From Trueperella pecoris (lineage in GTDB: Bacteria > Actinomycetota > Actinomycetes > Actinomycetales > Actinomycetaceae): 64,000 nt of DNA. Made by a program: the position numbers and the translations under genes. Shown one piece after another: positions 27,087-34,989 of this stretch. Under the pieces are notes generated by a model that made no database searches, was not told the origin of the DNA, and saw only the letters and a program-made list of their open reading frames with translations. How positions within the stretch are numbered: position 1 is the first letter of the stretch; every line of letters starts with the position of its first letter. The stretch is from NCBI RefSeq assembly GCF_014926385.1, contig NZ_CP053291.1, positions 1,054,001-1,118,000 of the forward strand. Reading direction: 5' to 3'.

Positions 27087-28643
27087 ATGAAGATATACGA
27101 CTCACTTCGTTCCCAACCGCTTCGGCGTACACCGGACAACATTGTTGCAGGCGTGTGTGCTGGACTTGCCCACCGATGGGGCATCTCCCCCGTGCTCGTG
27201 CGCGTGGGCGCCCTCGTCCTCATTCCTATCGGCGGAATCGGGCTCCTCCTTTACGGACTCGGCTGGCTACTCATTCCTTCCTACGACGATGCCGACATCC
27301 TCCTCGAAGGCGCCCTTCACGATCCCGACGCCAGCGTGGCGGCAGCCAGCGTCCTGACAATTGCCGGAATAGCAGTATTCCTGCCTTTCATCACGGCCAG
27401 TGCTGGAATCACTTTCCGGCGCGCACCGTTTTTCGGTCTCGTCATCCTTGTCGCGGTGGCTTACGTCTTGGGGCGCTTCAGATCGCCACGTTCTAGTGAT
27501 GCGCGACGTTTTGACGATGCGCAAGGTACTCACGATGCGTCGGATTTCGATTCTGCCCGCGGGTCCCTGCCAGACGGCGTCACACCTACACAGCCGGTCG
27601 GTGTGACAGAAAGCCTCGGTGTGGCACACCCCATCGATGCAACTCAACCGATTGGGACTACGCAACCACTCGGCGTGACGGAATCGATCGGTGTGACAGA
27701 ACCGATCGACGTGGCGGGCGCGGACGGCGTCGGCGGCGCGCGCCAAGCAAGGAAGACCAAACCTCGCCGCGTACGCACCCCGGCAGCAAGCGGACGATTC
27801 ATACGCATGTTCCTCGCGCTCGCGATCGTCGCAGGCGCGATCTCACTCCTCGCGACGCGTGGCAGCCTCGCGTCTATTTTGATGGCTCTCGCCGTACCGC
27901 TGGGCGTCGTCGCCCTCGGTGTCATGATCGCCGGGGCGCGCGGGCTACGCGGAAGTTGGCTCACCGCCACAACCTGGTTACTTGCCATACCAACGACCAT
28001 CGCGCTCATCGTCGCACTTTTTATTCCTAACCACATCCTGCTGGCGCCCAACACGACGCTCTTGACCACGTCGACGTCGGCAAAGGCGCCAACTCTGCTG
28101 TACACAGCTCCGGGTAACGTCATTCGGTCGATCGACAACATCAGCCCGGCAGGCCGTCACGTGAAGACGTTCATAGTCGCGAGCCAGTCCTACCTCGTCA
28201 ATGAGGAGGTTCCCGTCATCTTCGAATTCACCAGGCATCCCGATGCCTACGGTGATAGCCACGTCAGGCTTTCAGGCACGAGCACGTGGGAGGCCAGCCT
28301 CGACGGCCAAAAAGTCACGTCCTGGTATCCAGGCCAGCGCTCGAGCCAAGACGAACAACGATACGAGGCCACGGTCTCACTCGACCCAGGTCAGAGCCTC
28401 ACATTCGCTAGCCCTGCCGCTATCGCTAACGCTTCGGCAGCGCGCCACATCAAGATCATGTTCAGCTACGGCTCTCTCGATGTAGACGGCGTCTCCCCCA
28501 GCTTCTTCGACCCGCCGGTGGCAGAAGAATACTCCGAGAAGCCCGGAGCCGATCCCGACGCTGCGCCCGAATCGACCGGCGCTGAACCCGGCACTGGCGT
28601 TGAATCCCAATCTGCTTCAGCAACCACGGAAGAAGGAAAATAA
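27087..28643 (+). CDS. PspC-domain membrane protein with hexapeptide repeat linker
   Basis: 518 aa. An N-terminal PspC domain (about residues 10-62, DNIVAGVCAGLAHRWGIS) is followed by two hydrophobic segments to about residue 130. A charged linker has seven hexapeptide units at residues 168-209 of the type T-Q/E-P/S-x-G/D-V. Then come three hydrophobic segments at about 233-315 and a soluble Ser/Thr-rich domain, probably outside the membrane, with an acidic Pro/Ser-rich tail. The layout resembles LiaF/PspC membrane-stress modulators. Divergent from the PspC-kinase; probably modulates its signalling (inference). Confidence 0.85.
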   Translation: MKIYDSLRSQPLRRTPDNIVAGVCAGLAHRWGISPVLVRVGALVLIPIGGIGLLLYGLGWLLIPSYDDADILLEGALHDPDASVAAASVLTIAGIAVFLPFITASAGITFRRAPFFGLVILVAVAYVLGRFRSPRSSDARRFDDAQGTHDASDFDSARGSLPDGVTPTQPVGVTESLGVAHPIDATQPIGTTQPLGVTESIGVTEPIDVAGADGVGGARQARKTKPRRVRTPAASGRFIRMFLALAIVAGAISLLATRGSLASILMALAVPLGVVALGVMIAGARGLRGSWLTATTWLLAIPTTIALIVALFIPNHILLAPNTTLLTTSTSAKAPTLLYTAPGNVIRSIDNISPAGRHVKTFIVASQSYLVNEEVPVIFEFTRHPDAYGDSHVRLSGTSTWEASLDGQKVTSWYPGQRSSQDEQRYEATVSLDPGQSLTFASPAAIANASAARHIKIMFSYGSLDVDGVSPSFFDPPVAEEYSEKPGADPDAAPESTGAEPGTGVESQSASATTEEGK

Positions 28644-28924
28644 TGAGAGCCACTACCTCCACATTCGGCGTCCTCGCCCTCGTCCTTGCGGCCACCGGAA
28701 TTGCTCGGGCGAGCGGAATCCACATTGATGTGCGCATCTTCGTCGTCATCGCGCTCCTAGCCACATCGGCCATCCTTGCACTTAGTGCACTCGTGCCGCG
28801 CAGGGAAAAAGCCGAAGATCCCGTGGCCCATCGCGGCGAAACTCCCGTCGAGGGTGGCGTGATGTCCGGCGACTTCGGCGAGTCGGCAATGATCCAAGGA
28901 CAAAAGTTACCCGAGCGCCTGTGA
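28643..28924 (+). CDS. Small membrane protein, function unknown
   Basis: 93 aa with two hydrophobic segments (LALVLAATGIARA, and IFVVIALLATSAILALSALV), then a charged tail. The ATG overlaps the stop of the PspC gene by one base (TAATG), so it is translationally coupled to it and probably acts in the same membrane-stress module. No family recognised. The first segment, with residues ATGIARASG, could be read as a signal anchor. Confidence 0.75.
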   Translation: MRATTSTFGVLALVLAATGIARASGIHIDVRIFVVIALLATSAILALSALVPRREKAEDPVAHRGETPVEGGVMSGDFGESAMIQGQKLPERL

Positions 28925-28935
28925 CGAACCCTGGC

Positions 28936-28963
28936 TCGAGGGCCTATTGTTCTAGGCGCTCGA
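28936..28963 (+). terminator. Hairpin after the PspC operon
   Basis: An 11-bp stem with one mismatch (28936-28946 with 28953-28963, 6-nt loop) begins 12 nt after the stop. No T-run follows, so termination is plausible rather than certain. Confidence 0.4.
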
Positions 28964-28972
28964 AACCCTATT

Positions 28973-29027
28973 AAGCTGATTCGCGCTGTATTAACCTACT
29001 GCTTGTTAATACAGCGCGAATCAGCTT
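28973..29027. repeat. Perfect 23-bp inverted repeat (palindromic element copy A)
   Basis: Arms 28973-28995 and 29005-29027 are exact reverse complements around a 9-nt loop. The arm contains GCGCTGTATTAAC followed by CTACTGC, closely matching the repeats at 40621-40674 (GCGCTGTAGTAACCTG). It lies between the PspC operon and the tRNA cluster. No T-run flanks either side, so it looks like a dispersed palindromic element rather than a simple terminator. Confidence 0.75.
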
Positions 29028-29090
29028 AGTGCGGTCTGGGGAAAGCTCCCTCAAGGCGAAGGTCTCCTGCCGCCTTACCTCGAGATGCTG

Positions 29091-29119
29091 AAAGCCCCGG
29101 ATTTTCATCCGGGGCTTTT
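29091..29119 (-). terminator. Terminator of the minus-strand tRNA cluster
   Basis: A 12-bp perfect stem (29091-29102 with 29107-29118, loop TTTC) with GCCCCGG core starts 3 nt downstream of tRNA-Val(GAC). Short A/T runs flank both sides, so it may work in both directions. Confidence 0.7.
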
Positions 29120-29121
29120 GG

Positions 29122-29195
29122 TGGGCGATACTGGATTCGAACCAGTGACCTCTTCCGTGTCGAGGAAGCGCGCTAACCAACTGCGCCAATCGCCC
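29122..29195 (-). tRNA. tRNA-Val (anticodon GAC)
   Basis: 74 nt. The acceptor stem GGGCGAT pairs with ATCGCCC; the anticodon stem CTTCC/GGAAG encloses loop TCGACAC, giving anticodon GAC. The T-loop is GTTCGAATC and the discriminator is A. CCA is not encoded. Last of three minus-strand tRNA genes. Confidence 0.97.
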
Positions 29196-29207
29196 TTGCG
29201 ATATGAG

Positions 29208-29278
29208 AGGTGGGTACGGGATTCGAACCCGTGTATACGGCTTTGCAGGCCGCTGCCTCGCCTCTCGGCCAACCCACC
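29208..29278 (-). tRNA. tRNA-Cys (anticodon GCA)
   Basis: 71 nt. The acceptor GGTGGGT pairs with ACCCACC; the anticodon loop CTGCAAA gives GCA. Discriminator U73 is the known identity element of tRNA-Cys. The T-arm is CGGGTTCGAATCCCG. It lies 12 nt from tRNA-Val in the same transcript. Confidence 0.97.
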
Positions 29279-29314
29279 AGGTGGTTGAAGTAGTAGCAAA
29301 CTACTTGGCCTTCG

Positions 29315-29387
29315 AGCGGATGACGGGACTCGGACCCGCGACCCTCACCTTGGCAAGGTGATGCTCTACCAACTGAGCTACATCCGC
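29315..29387 (-). tRNA. tRNA-Gly (anticodon GCC)
   Basis: 73 nt. The acceptor GCGGATG pairs with CATCCGC; the anticodon loop TTGCCAA gives GCC. Discriminator U73 fits tRNA-Gly. First gene of the minus-strand Gly-Cys-Val cluster. Confidence 0.97.
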
Positions 29388-29517
29388 ATTTTCAACTTTT
29401 CGTTCCTCGAAACGTTTTCGTTTCGTTTTCCGTCTCGTTGACTGCCTGATAAATATAGCCAGATTTTCGGAACGATGTCTAATCGAGTCAACGTGACGTG
29501 CGCTACGCCGATTCTGT

Positions 29518-29547
29518 TTGCAACCTGAAGCGCGGATCAGCTACTCT
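29518..29547 (+). promoter_or_regulatory. Promoter of tRNA-Val(CAC)
   Basis: TTGCAA (29518-29523), an 18-nt spacer and TACTCT (29542-29547) lie about 37 nt before the mature tRNA 5' end, a sensible distance for a short 5' leader. Confidence 0.4.
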
Positions 29548-29583
29548 CAGTGAGCAACCAGAACTACTTATGTAGATCTGAAC

Positions 29584-29655
<72 letters not shown>

Positions 29656-29660
29656 CAATC

Positions 29661-29690
29661 AAGCGTCACTTCGGTGGCGCTTTTCTTTTT
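29661..29690 (+). terminator. Intrinsic terminator of tRNA-Val(CAC)
   Basis: A 9-bp stem (29661-29669 with 29674-29682, one G-U pair) with a TTCG tetraloop is followed by TTTTCTTTTT. It starts 5 nt after the tRNA. A textbook intrinsic terminator. Confidence 0.9.
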
Positions 29691-29773
29691 GTCGGCACAG
29701 GCGCCCCTCGCAACCCCCGCTCCGCGAGCCGCACGCCCTCCTGGCCCGGCCCGAGGAACCTCCGCGTCCTTGG

Positions 29774-29830
29774 ATGTAGGTTTTTGGACCGATCTTCGCT
29801 ATCCACAACGATCGGTCCAAAAACCTACAT
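29774..29830. repeat. Perfect 21-bp inverted repeat, 15-nt loop
   Basis: Arms 29774-29794 and 29810-29830 are exact reverse complements; the arm begins ATGTAGGTTTTTGG and ends GACCGATC. The arm is moderately AT-rich and the loop is 15 nt. It is not followed by a T-run. It could be a remnant of a mobile element, a dispersed palindrome or an operator. Confidence 0.75.
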
Positions 29831-29898
29831 TGAACGACGCAAAGGCGAGCTCACGGCTCCGTCTCGCCGGCACCACGATGAAAGCTGCCCGCGAGAAC

Positions 29899-29965
29899 GC
29901 CAGTTGGCCAGCCCGGCAGCACGCCAGCAGGCCAACCCGCGAGCACGCCAACCCGCCAGCCTGCC
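29899..29965. repeat. Imperfect 24-nt tandem repeat
   Basis: Two adjacent units, 29899-29922 and 29923-29946, both of the type GCCAGNNGGCCANCCCG...AGCAC, with a partial third unit (GCCAACCCGCCAGCCTGCC) to 29965. Confidence 0.6.
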
Positions 29966-30073
29966 ATCCCAACGCGGGCAAACCCGCAGCTAAGACGACC
30001 GACTTTCCCGCCCACAGCGATATAACAGCGTAAGTTGCGCCAAAATATCGGTGGGCCGTGAGAGCCTATAGTC

Positions 30074-32323
30074 ATGGAAATTTGGCCAGGAAAACCCTAC
30101 CCACTCGGCGCCACTTTTGATGGCACCGGAACGAACTTCGCGATCTTCTCTTCCGTTGCGGACAAGATTGATCTCTGTCTGATCGATGAAGATGGCGGCG
30201 AGCAGCGCGTCGAGCTCCGAGAGGTGGACGCCTACGTATGGCACTGCTACCTCCCCGGCATTCGCCCCGGTCAACGCTATGGATATCGCGTCCACGGTCC
30301 GTACGAGCCCGAAAACGGTCACCGATGCGATCCCTCAAAGATTCTTCTTGACCCCTACGCCAAGGCCATTGAGGGTCAAGTCGAGAACCATCAAGCTAAC
30401 TTCTCTTACAACTTCTTCGATCACAATCAGCGCGCCGAAGAGGATTCGCTCGGCCACACTATGCTTTCTGTGGTCGTCAATCCCTTCTTTGATTGGGGCC
30501 ACGATCGCCCGCCGAAGCACGAGTACCATAACTCCATCATTTATGAAGCCCACCTGAAGGGCATGACAGCCACGCACCCGGACATCCCGGAGGCGATGCG
30601 CGGGACGTACATGGGCATGGCTCACCCTGCGATGGTCAATTACCTCAAGGAATTGGGTATTACGGCCGTGGAGCTCATGCCTATCCACCAGTTTGTCAAC
30701 GATCCCTCTCTTCAAGATAAGGGCTTGTCGAATTACTGGGGATACAACACGATCGGCTTCTTCGCTCCTCAGAATACGTACTCGTCTTCTGGCGAGGTTG
30801 GCTCCCAGGTCGAGGAGTTTAAGGCAATGGTGAAGGCGTATCACGACGCCGATATCGAGGTCATCCTCGACGTCGTCTATAACCACACGGCCGAGGGCAA
30901 TCACATGGGCCCAACGTTGTCTTTCCGCGGGATCGACAACCGCGCCTACTACCGCCTTGTTGACGGCGACCTCGCCCATTACTTCGATACCACGGGCACG
31001 GGCAATTCTTTGAACATGTCTTCCCCGCATTCGCTGCAGCTGATTATGGATTCGCTACGCTACTGGGTTGTCGACATGCATGTCGACGGTTTCCGATTCG
31101 ATCTGGCCTCCACGCTGGCACGCGAGCTCCACGCTGTCGACAAACTGTCGTCCTTCTTTGACATCATCCAGCAAGATCCCATCATTTCCCAGGTCAAATT
31201 GATCGCGGAGCCGTGGGACGTCGGGGAAGGCGGCTACAACGTGGGCGAGTTCCCGCCACTGTGGACAGAATGGAACGGCAACTACCGCGACACGATGCGT
31301 GATTTCTGGCGCGGCGAGCCCTCAGTTCTTTCCGAATTCGCTTCACGTCTGACAGGATCTTCAGATCTTTACGCGCATTCTGGCCGCCGCCCGTTTGCTT
31401 CGATCAACTTCATCACTGCCCATGACGGCTTCACGCTCAATGATCTCGTTTCTTACAACGAGAAGCACAACGAGGCCAACGGTGAAGGCGGGGCTGATGG
31501 CTCGCCGAACAACAAGTCGTGGAATATGGGCGTTGAGGGCCCCACCGAGGATCGCGGTATTCTCGCACTGCGCCAACGGCAGATGAAGAACTTCTTCACT
31601 ACGCTCCTGACCTCCCAGGGGGTCCCGATGATTTCCCACGGCGATGAGCTCGTGCGCACGCAACAAGGCAATAACAACACCTATTGCCAGGACAACGAAC
31701 TGTCATGGATGGACTGGGAATTGAGCGAGGCGGAGGTCGAGATGCATTCCTTCGTCCAGTCCGTTATCTCGTTGCGCAATGACCACCCGGTCTTCCGTCG
31801 TCGTCGATTCTTCAAGGGCGCGGCTGGCCGCGGTGGAGAATCCGAGCACGGGGACATCATGTGGTTCGCCAATAACGGCACCGAAATGGCTGACCAAGAT
31901 TGGGATACGTGGTTTGCCCGTTCAGTCATGGTCTACCTCAATGGGCAGCGTATCGCCGAGCCTGACGCGCGCGGCAACCAGGTCATTGATGACGATTTCT
32001 TGCTCGCCTATAACGCGTCCGCCGAGAACCTGGATTTCACGATTCCCAGTACTGAAACGGAGGCCGTGTGGCATTCGATCCTCAGCACTGACGCCGACCA
32101 GGAGATTGGCGCCACGCTGTCCGAAGGAGACACGTTCTCCGTGACATCGCGTTCGATCACGATTTTGGTACGGCGCCACGAGGTTGACGCTTCGCTCGAC
32201 GGCGAAACGCTGAGCCCGACGTCGTTGCGCCTGGCCTCCGCCCGCGCCGAGAATGCGCCGTCGGTTGGCGCGGCAACGGACGCTACCGTCCGTGAGCACG
32301 TCGCCTCACCGGTGCAGAGCTAA
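30074..32323 (+). CDS. glgX: Glycogen debranching enzyme GlgX (TreX)
   Basis: 749 aa GH13 enzyme that cleaves alpha-1,6 branches of glycogen or limit dextrin. It begins MEIWPGKPYPLGATFDG, the normal GlgX start, with an N-terminal CBM48-like domain (1-150). In the barrel, VVYNHTAEGN, VDGFRFDLAS (nucleophile Asp), LIAEPWDVG (acid Glu) and FITAHDGFTLNDLV are the four GH13 regions. The C-terminal extension after about residue 700 is Ala/Thr/Ser-rich and not conserved-looking. It supplies linear maltodextrins to TreY/TreZ downstream. No clear Shine-Dalgarno. Confidence 0.95.
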   Translation: MEIWPGKPYPLGATFDGTGTNFAIFSSVADKIDLCLIDEDGGEQRVELREVDAYVWHCYLPGIRPGQRYGYRVHGPYEPENGHRCDPSKILLDPYAKAIEGQVENHQANFSYNFFDHNQRAEEDSLGHTMLSVVVNPFFDWGHDRPPKHEYHNSIIYEAHLKGMTATHPDIPEAMRGTYMGMAHPAMVNYLKELGITAVELMPIHQFVNDPSLQDKGLSNYWGYNTIGFFAPQNTYSSSGEVGSQVEEFKAMVKAYHDADIEVILDVVYNHTAEGNHMGPTLSFRGIDNRAYYRLVDGDLAHYFDTTGTGNSLNMSSPHSLQLIMDSLRYWVVDMHVDGFRFDLASTLARELHAVDKLSSFFDIIQQDPIISQVKLIAEPWDVGEGGYNVGEFPPLWTEWNGNYRDTMRDFWRGEPSVLSEFASRLTGSSDLYAHSGRRPFASINFITAHDGFTLNDLVSYNEKHNEANGEGGADGSPNNKSWNMGVEGPTEDRGILALRQRQMKNFFTTLLTSQGVPMISHGDELVRTQQGNNNTYCQDNELSWMDWELSEAEVEMHSFVQSVISLRNDHPVFRRRRFFKGAAGRGGESEHGDIMWFANNGTEMADQDWDTWFARSVMVYLNGQRIAEPDARGNQVIDDDFLLAYNASAENLDFTIPSTETEAVWHSILSTDADQEIGATLSEGDTFSVTSRSITILVRRHEVDASLDGETLSPTSLRLASARAENAPSVGAATDATVREHVASPVQS

Positions 32324-32342
32324 CACGTGCGCAGAGCTAACA
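32314..32342. repeat. Duplicated 12-mer spanning the glgX stop codon
   Basis: GCAGAGCTAACA occurs at 32314-32325 (containing the glgX stop TAA) and again at 32331-32342, a 17-nt offset duplication. Confidence 0.6.
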
Positions 32343-32415
32343 TTCGCTCGAATGACGCCCTGCACGGCACAGCCGGCACGCGGTTAAGGCGCTAGCGAAC
32401 AGTTCGCGCGTTTTT

Positions 32416-32457
32416 GGGGAGCCCTCGTTGAGCAATCTTCGGGGGCTCCCCTAGAAT
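32416..32457 (+). promoter_or_regulatory. treYZ promoter inside an inverted repeat
   Basis: TTGAGC (32428-32433), an 18-nt spacer and TAGAAT (32452-32457) form a reasonable promoter 25 nt before treY. A 9-bp inverted repeat, GGGGAGCCC (32416-32424) and GGGCTCCCC (32443-32451), brackets the -35 and touches the -10. It could be an operator, or a glgX terminator, though no T-run follows. Confidence 0.5.
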
Positions 32458-32481
32458 GTAGGCACGCCATCAAGGAGAATT

Positions 32482-34989
32482 ATGACTACCGAAGACGTTG
32501 TTCGTCGCCATTCCCATGTCCCTCCGATCGATCGTCATCAGCCGCTGACGAGCTACCGTATCCAAGTCAGCCCGGCTTTTGATTTTGCGGCCGTTGAGCA
32601 GATCGTCCCCTATCTTGCCAGCTTGGGGATCACGGACGTCTTCTTCTCCCCCATCCTTCAGGCAGCGCCCGGATCGATGCACGGCTACGACGTCGTCGAC
32701 CACGAGCGCATCTCCGCGGATCTCGGAGGAATTGAGGGCTTCCGCCGCGTTTCGCGCGCGATTCACGACGCCGGAATGCACCTCATCGTCGACGTCGTGC
32801 CCAATCATATGGCCGTGCCGACCCCGCTGTTCCACAACCGTGCCCTGTGGTCGGTGCTTCGTGATGGCGCTGACTCGCCCTACGACGGATGGTTCGATAT
32901 TGAGTTGAGCGACGCCGGTGACGGTCTTCTCATGCCGGTACTCGGCAATCGGATCGGCCAGGTGCTCGCCGCGGGCGAGATCTCCATCGAGGATATGGTC
33001 GTACCTGGCTTCGAATCTGAGGGCGAGACGAAGGTGGTTCGCTATTACGATCACGTCTTCCCTGTTCGGCGTGGCACCGAGGCCTTGCCCTTAGCCGAGC
33101 TTCTTGACGCGCAGTACTATCGGCTGGCTCATTGGCGGGTTGCCAACGAGGAACTTAACTACCGTAGGTTCTTTGATGTTGACACGCTCGCTGCCATCCG
33201 CGTGGAGGACCCGCGAGTTTTCACGGCCTCTCACGCCCTGCTCTTGCAGCTCCAGGGCGAGGGATTGATTGATTCGTTCCGCATTGACCACCCGGACGGC
33301 TTGGCAGATCCGCGCGGCTACTTCCGCAACCTTCACGAGGCCACCGGCGGGGCGTGGTCGGTGGCCGAGAAAATTCTGGAGGGCGACGAGGCGCTACCCA
33401 CTGATTGGCCCTGTGTGGGCACCACGGGCTATGACACGTTGCAGCGCCTTCAGGGCCTCTTCACCGACCCCGCCGGTCTGCCGGAACTCACCCAGCTTTA
33501 TGGGGAGCTTTCGGATTCTGCTGACTCGTTGGCGAGCGTCGAGACTGCCGCCAAGCGTCAAATTATCGCCACATCCCTCTTCGCCGAGGTCGATCGCCTG
33601 GCCAATATCTTGGCCGACATCTGCCATTCCGATGTCCGGCTTCGCGACCACACGTTCCGATCGTTGCGCGACGTCGTCGTCGAACTTGTCGTCCACATGG
33701 ATCGTTATCGCGCCTACGTGGTTCCCGGCGAGCGCCCGAGTGCCGAGGACGAGCGAGTCCTGCGCCAGGCCGCCGAGAAGGCCGGCCGGGTTTTGGATGA
33801 GGATCGTCAAGATAGCTTGAGTGTCGTCGTCGATATCCTGCTCGGAAACGAAATCGGCTCGGCCGGGCGGACCCATGAGGCGCGGCGCAACGAGGTCATC
33901 GTCCGATTCCAGCAGGTGTGCGGGGCCGTCATGGCCAAGGGCGTCGAGGACACCACCTTCTATCGCTACACCGTCTTGGCCTCCGCCAACGAGGTGGGTG
34001 GGGGGCCGCGTCACTTTACGACCACTCCTGACCAGTTCCACGACTTCCAGGCGCGCACGCACCTGACCTGGCCCGTCACCATGTCGACGCTTTCGACCCA
34101 CGACACCAAGCGGTGTGAGGATGTGCGAGCACGCATCGCCCCAATCTCGCAATATGCCGACGAGTGGATCGCCTTGCTCGCCCAGGCACGTGAACTTGTC
34201 TCGCAAGCACGGCCGGCCGCCCTCGACGGTCAGGCCGAAAATCTCCTGTGGCAAACCCTCATCGGTACGTGGAGCGAGGCGGGCCCGATCGATATGGATC
34301 GATTGGGCGCCTATCTGCTCAAGGCGGCGCGCGAGCAAAAGTCGTGGACGACGTGGACCGAACAGAACGTCGCAGCCGAGGAGGCCCTCGTCAGCTATGC
34401 GCAGGCGATCCTCGCTGACGAGGCAGTTAGTGAGCTCCTTAGCGCGTTCCATGAGCGCATCAAGCCCGCAATTCGCACCATGATCCTGGGCCAGAAGGCC
34501 ATCCAAATGACCGCCGTCGGAGTACCCGACACCTACAACGGTGAGGAGATCACCCAGACGTCGCTGGTCGATCCGGACAACCGGCGCCCGGTGGACTTCA
34601 CCGCACTCGTCGAGATGTTGTCCAAGCTCGATCGGGATGGGTTGCCGGCCGTCCCAAGCTTGGATCAGGAAAAGCTTTGGATCACCTCGCGCCTTGCTCG
34701 CATGCGTAAGGCTCACCCCGAGCTTGCCACCGCGGAGTGCGGTTACCAGGCACTGCCCGTGTCGACGGGTTACGCGCTCGCCTTTGCACGCACGATCGGC
34801 GACGAACCTGTGCTCGTGACCGCCTCGCTGCGCCACTTGCCAGACACCTTCGGCGATTACACGATCGTGCTGCCCGAGGGCAGGTGGAGGAATGTGCTGA
34901 CCGACGACCTGACGGACGGTGGTACGCAGAACCTCGAGGCTGTCCTCGGGCGATTCCCAGCGGCTGTTTTGGAGCGTGTCCATGGCTAA
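32482..34989 (+). CDS. treY: Maltooligosyl trehalose synthase
   Basis: 835 aa GH13 (subfamily 26) enzyme that isomerises the reducing-end linkage of maltooligosaccharides to a trehalose unit. AAGGAG precedes the ATG. It shows the TreY start (PLTSYRIQVSPAFDF), PILQAAPGSMHGYDV, VVPNHMA, the catalytic Asp in SFRIDHPDGLADP, the Glu in VAEKILEGDE, and STHDTKRCEDVRAR. The large inserted domain and length match the family. It overlaps treZ by 8 nt (ATGGCTAA), so the two are coupled. Confidence 0.96.
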   Translation: MTTEDVVRRHSHVPPIDRHQPLTSYRIQVSPAFDFAAVEQIVPYLASLGITDVFFSPILQAAPGSMHGYDVVDHERISADLGGIEGFRRVSRAIHDAGMHLIVDVVPNHMAVPTPLFHNRALWSVLRDGADSPYDGWFDIELSDAGDGLLMPVLGNRIGQVLAAGEISIEDMVVPGFESEGETKVVRYYDHVFPVRRGTEALPLAELLDAQYYRLAHWRVANEELNYRRFFDVDTLAAIRVEDPRVFTASHALLLQLQGEGLIDSFRIDHPDGLADPRGYFRNLHEATGGAWSVAEKILEGDEALPTDWPCVGTTGYDTLQRLQGLFTDPAGLPELTQLYGELSDSADSLASVETAAKRQIIATSLFAEVDRLANILADICHSDVRLRDHTFRSLRDVVVELVVHMDRYRAYVVPGERPSAEDERVLRQAAEKAGRVLDEDRQDSLSVVVDILLGNEIGSAGRTHEARRNEVIVRFQQVCGAVMAKGVEDTTFYRYTVLASANEVGGGPRHFTTTPDQFHDFQARTHLTWPVTMSTLSTHDTKRCEDVRARIAPISQYADEWIALLAQARELVSQARPAALDGQAENLLWQTLIGTWSEAGPIDMDRLGAYLLKAAREQKSWTTWTEQNVAAEEALVSYAQAILADEAVSELLSAFHERIKPAIRTMILGQKAIQMTAVGVPDTYNGEEITQTSLVDPDNRRPVDFTALVEMLSKLDRDGLPAVPSLDQEKLWITSRLARMRKAHPELATAECGYQALPVSTGYALAFARTIGDEPVLVTASLRHLPDTFGDYTIVLPEGRWRNVLTDDLTDGGTQNLEAVLGRFPAAVLERVHG

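Larger units (their letters stand above)
29691..30073. other. Intergenic region without a credible gene
   Basis: About 380 nt between the tRNA-Val terminator and glgX. It holds a 21-bp perfect inverted repeat (29774-29830) and an imperfect 24-nt tandem repeat (29899-29946 plus a partial third unit to 29965). Open frames across it encode only low-complexity Pro/Ala/Arg sequence and are not believed. TATAGT at 30067-30072 resembles a -10 but lies too close to the glgX start for its usual use. Confidence 0.7.
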
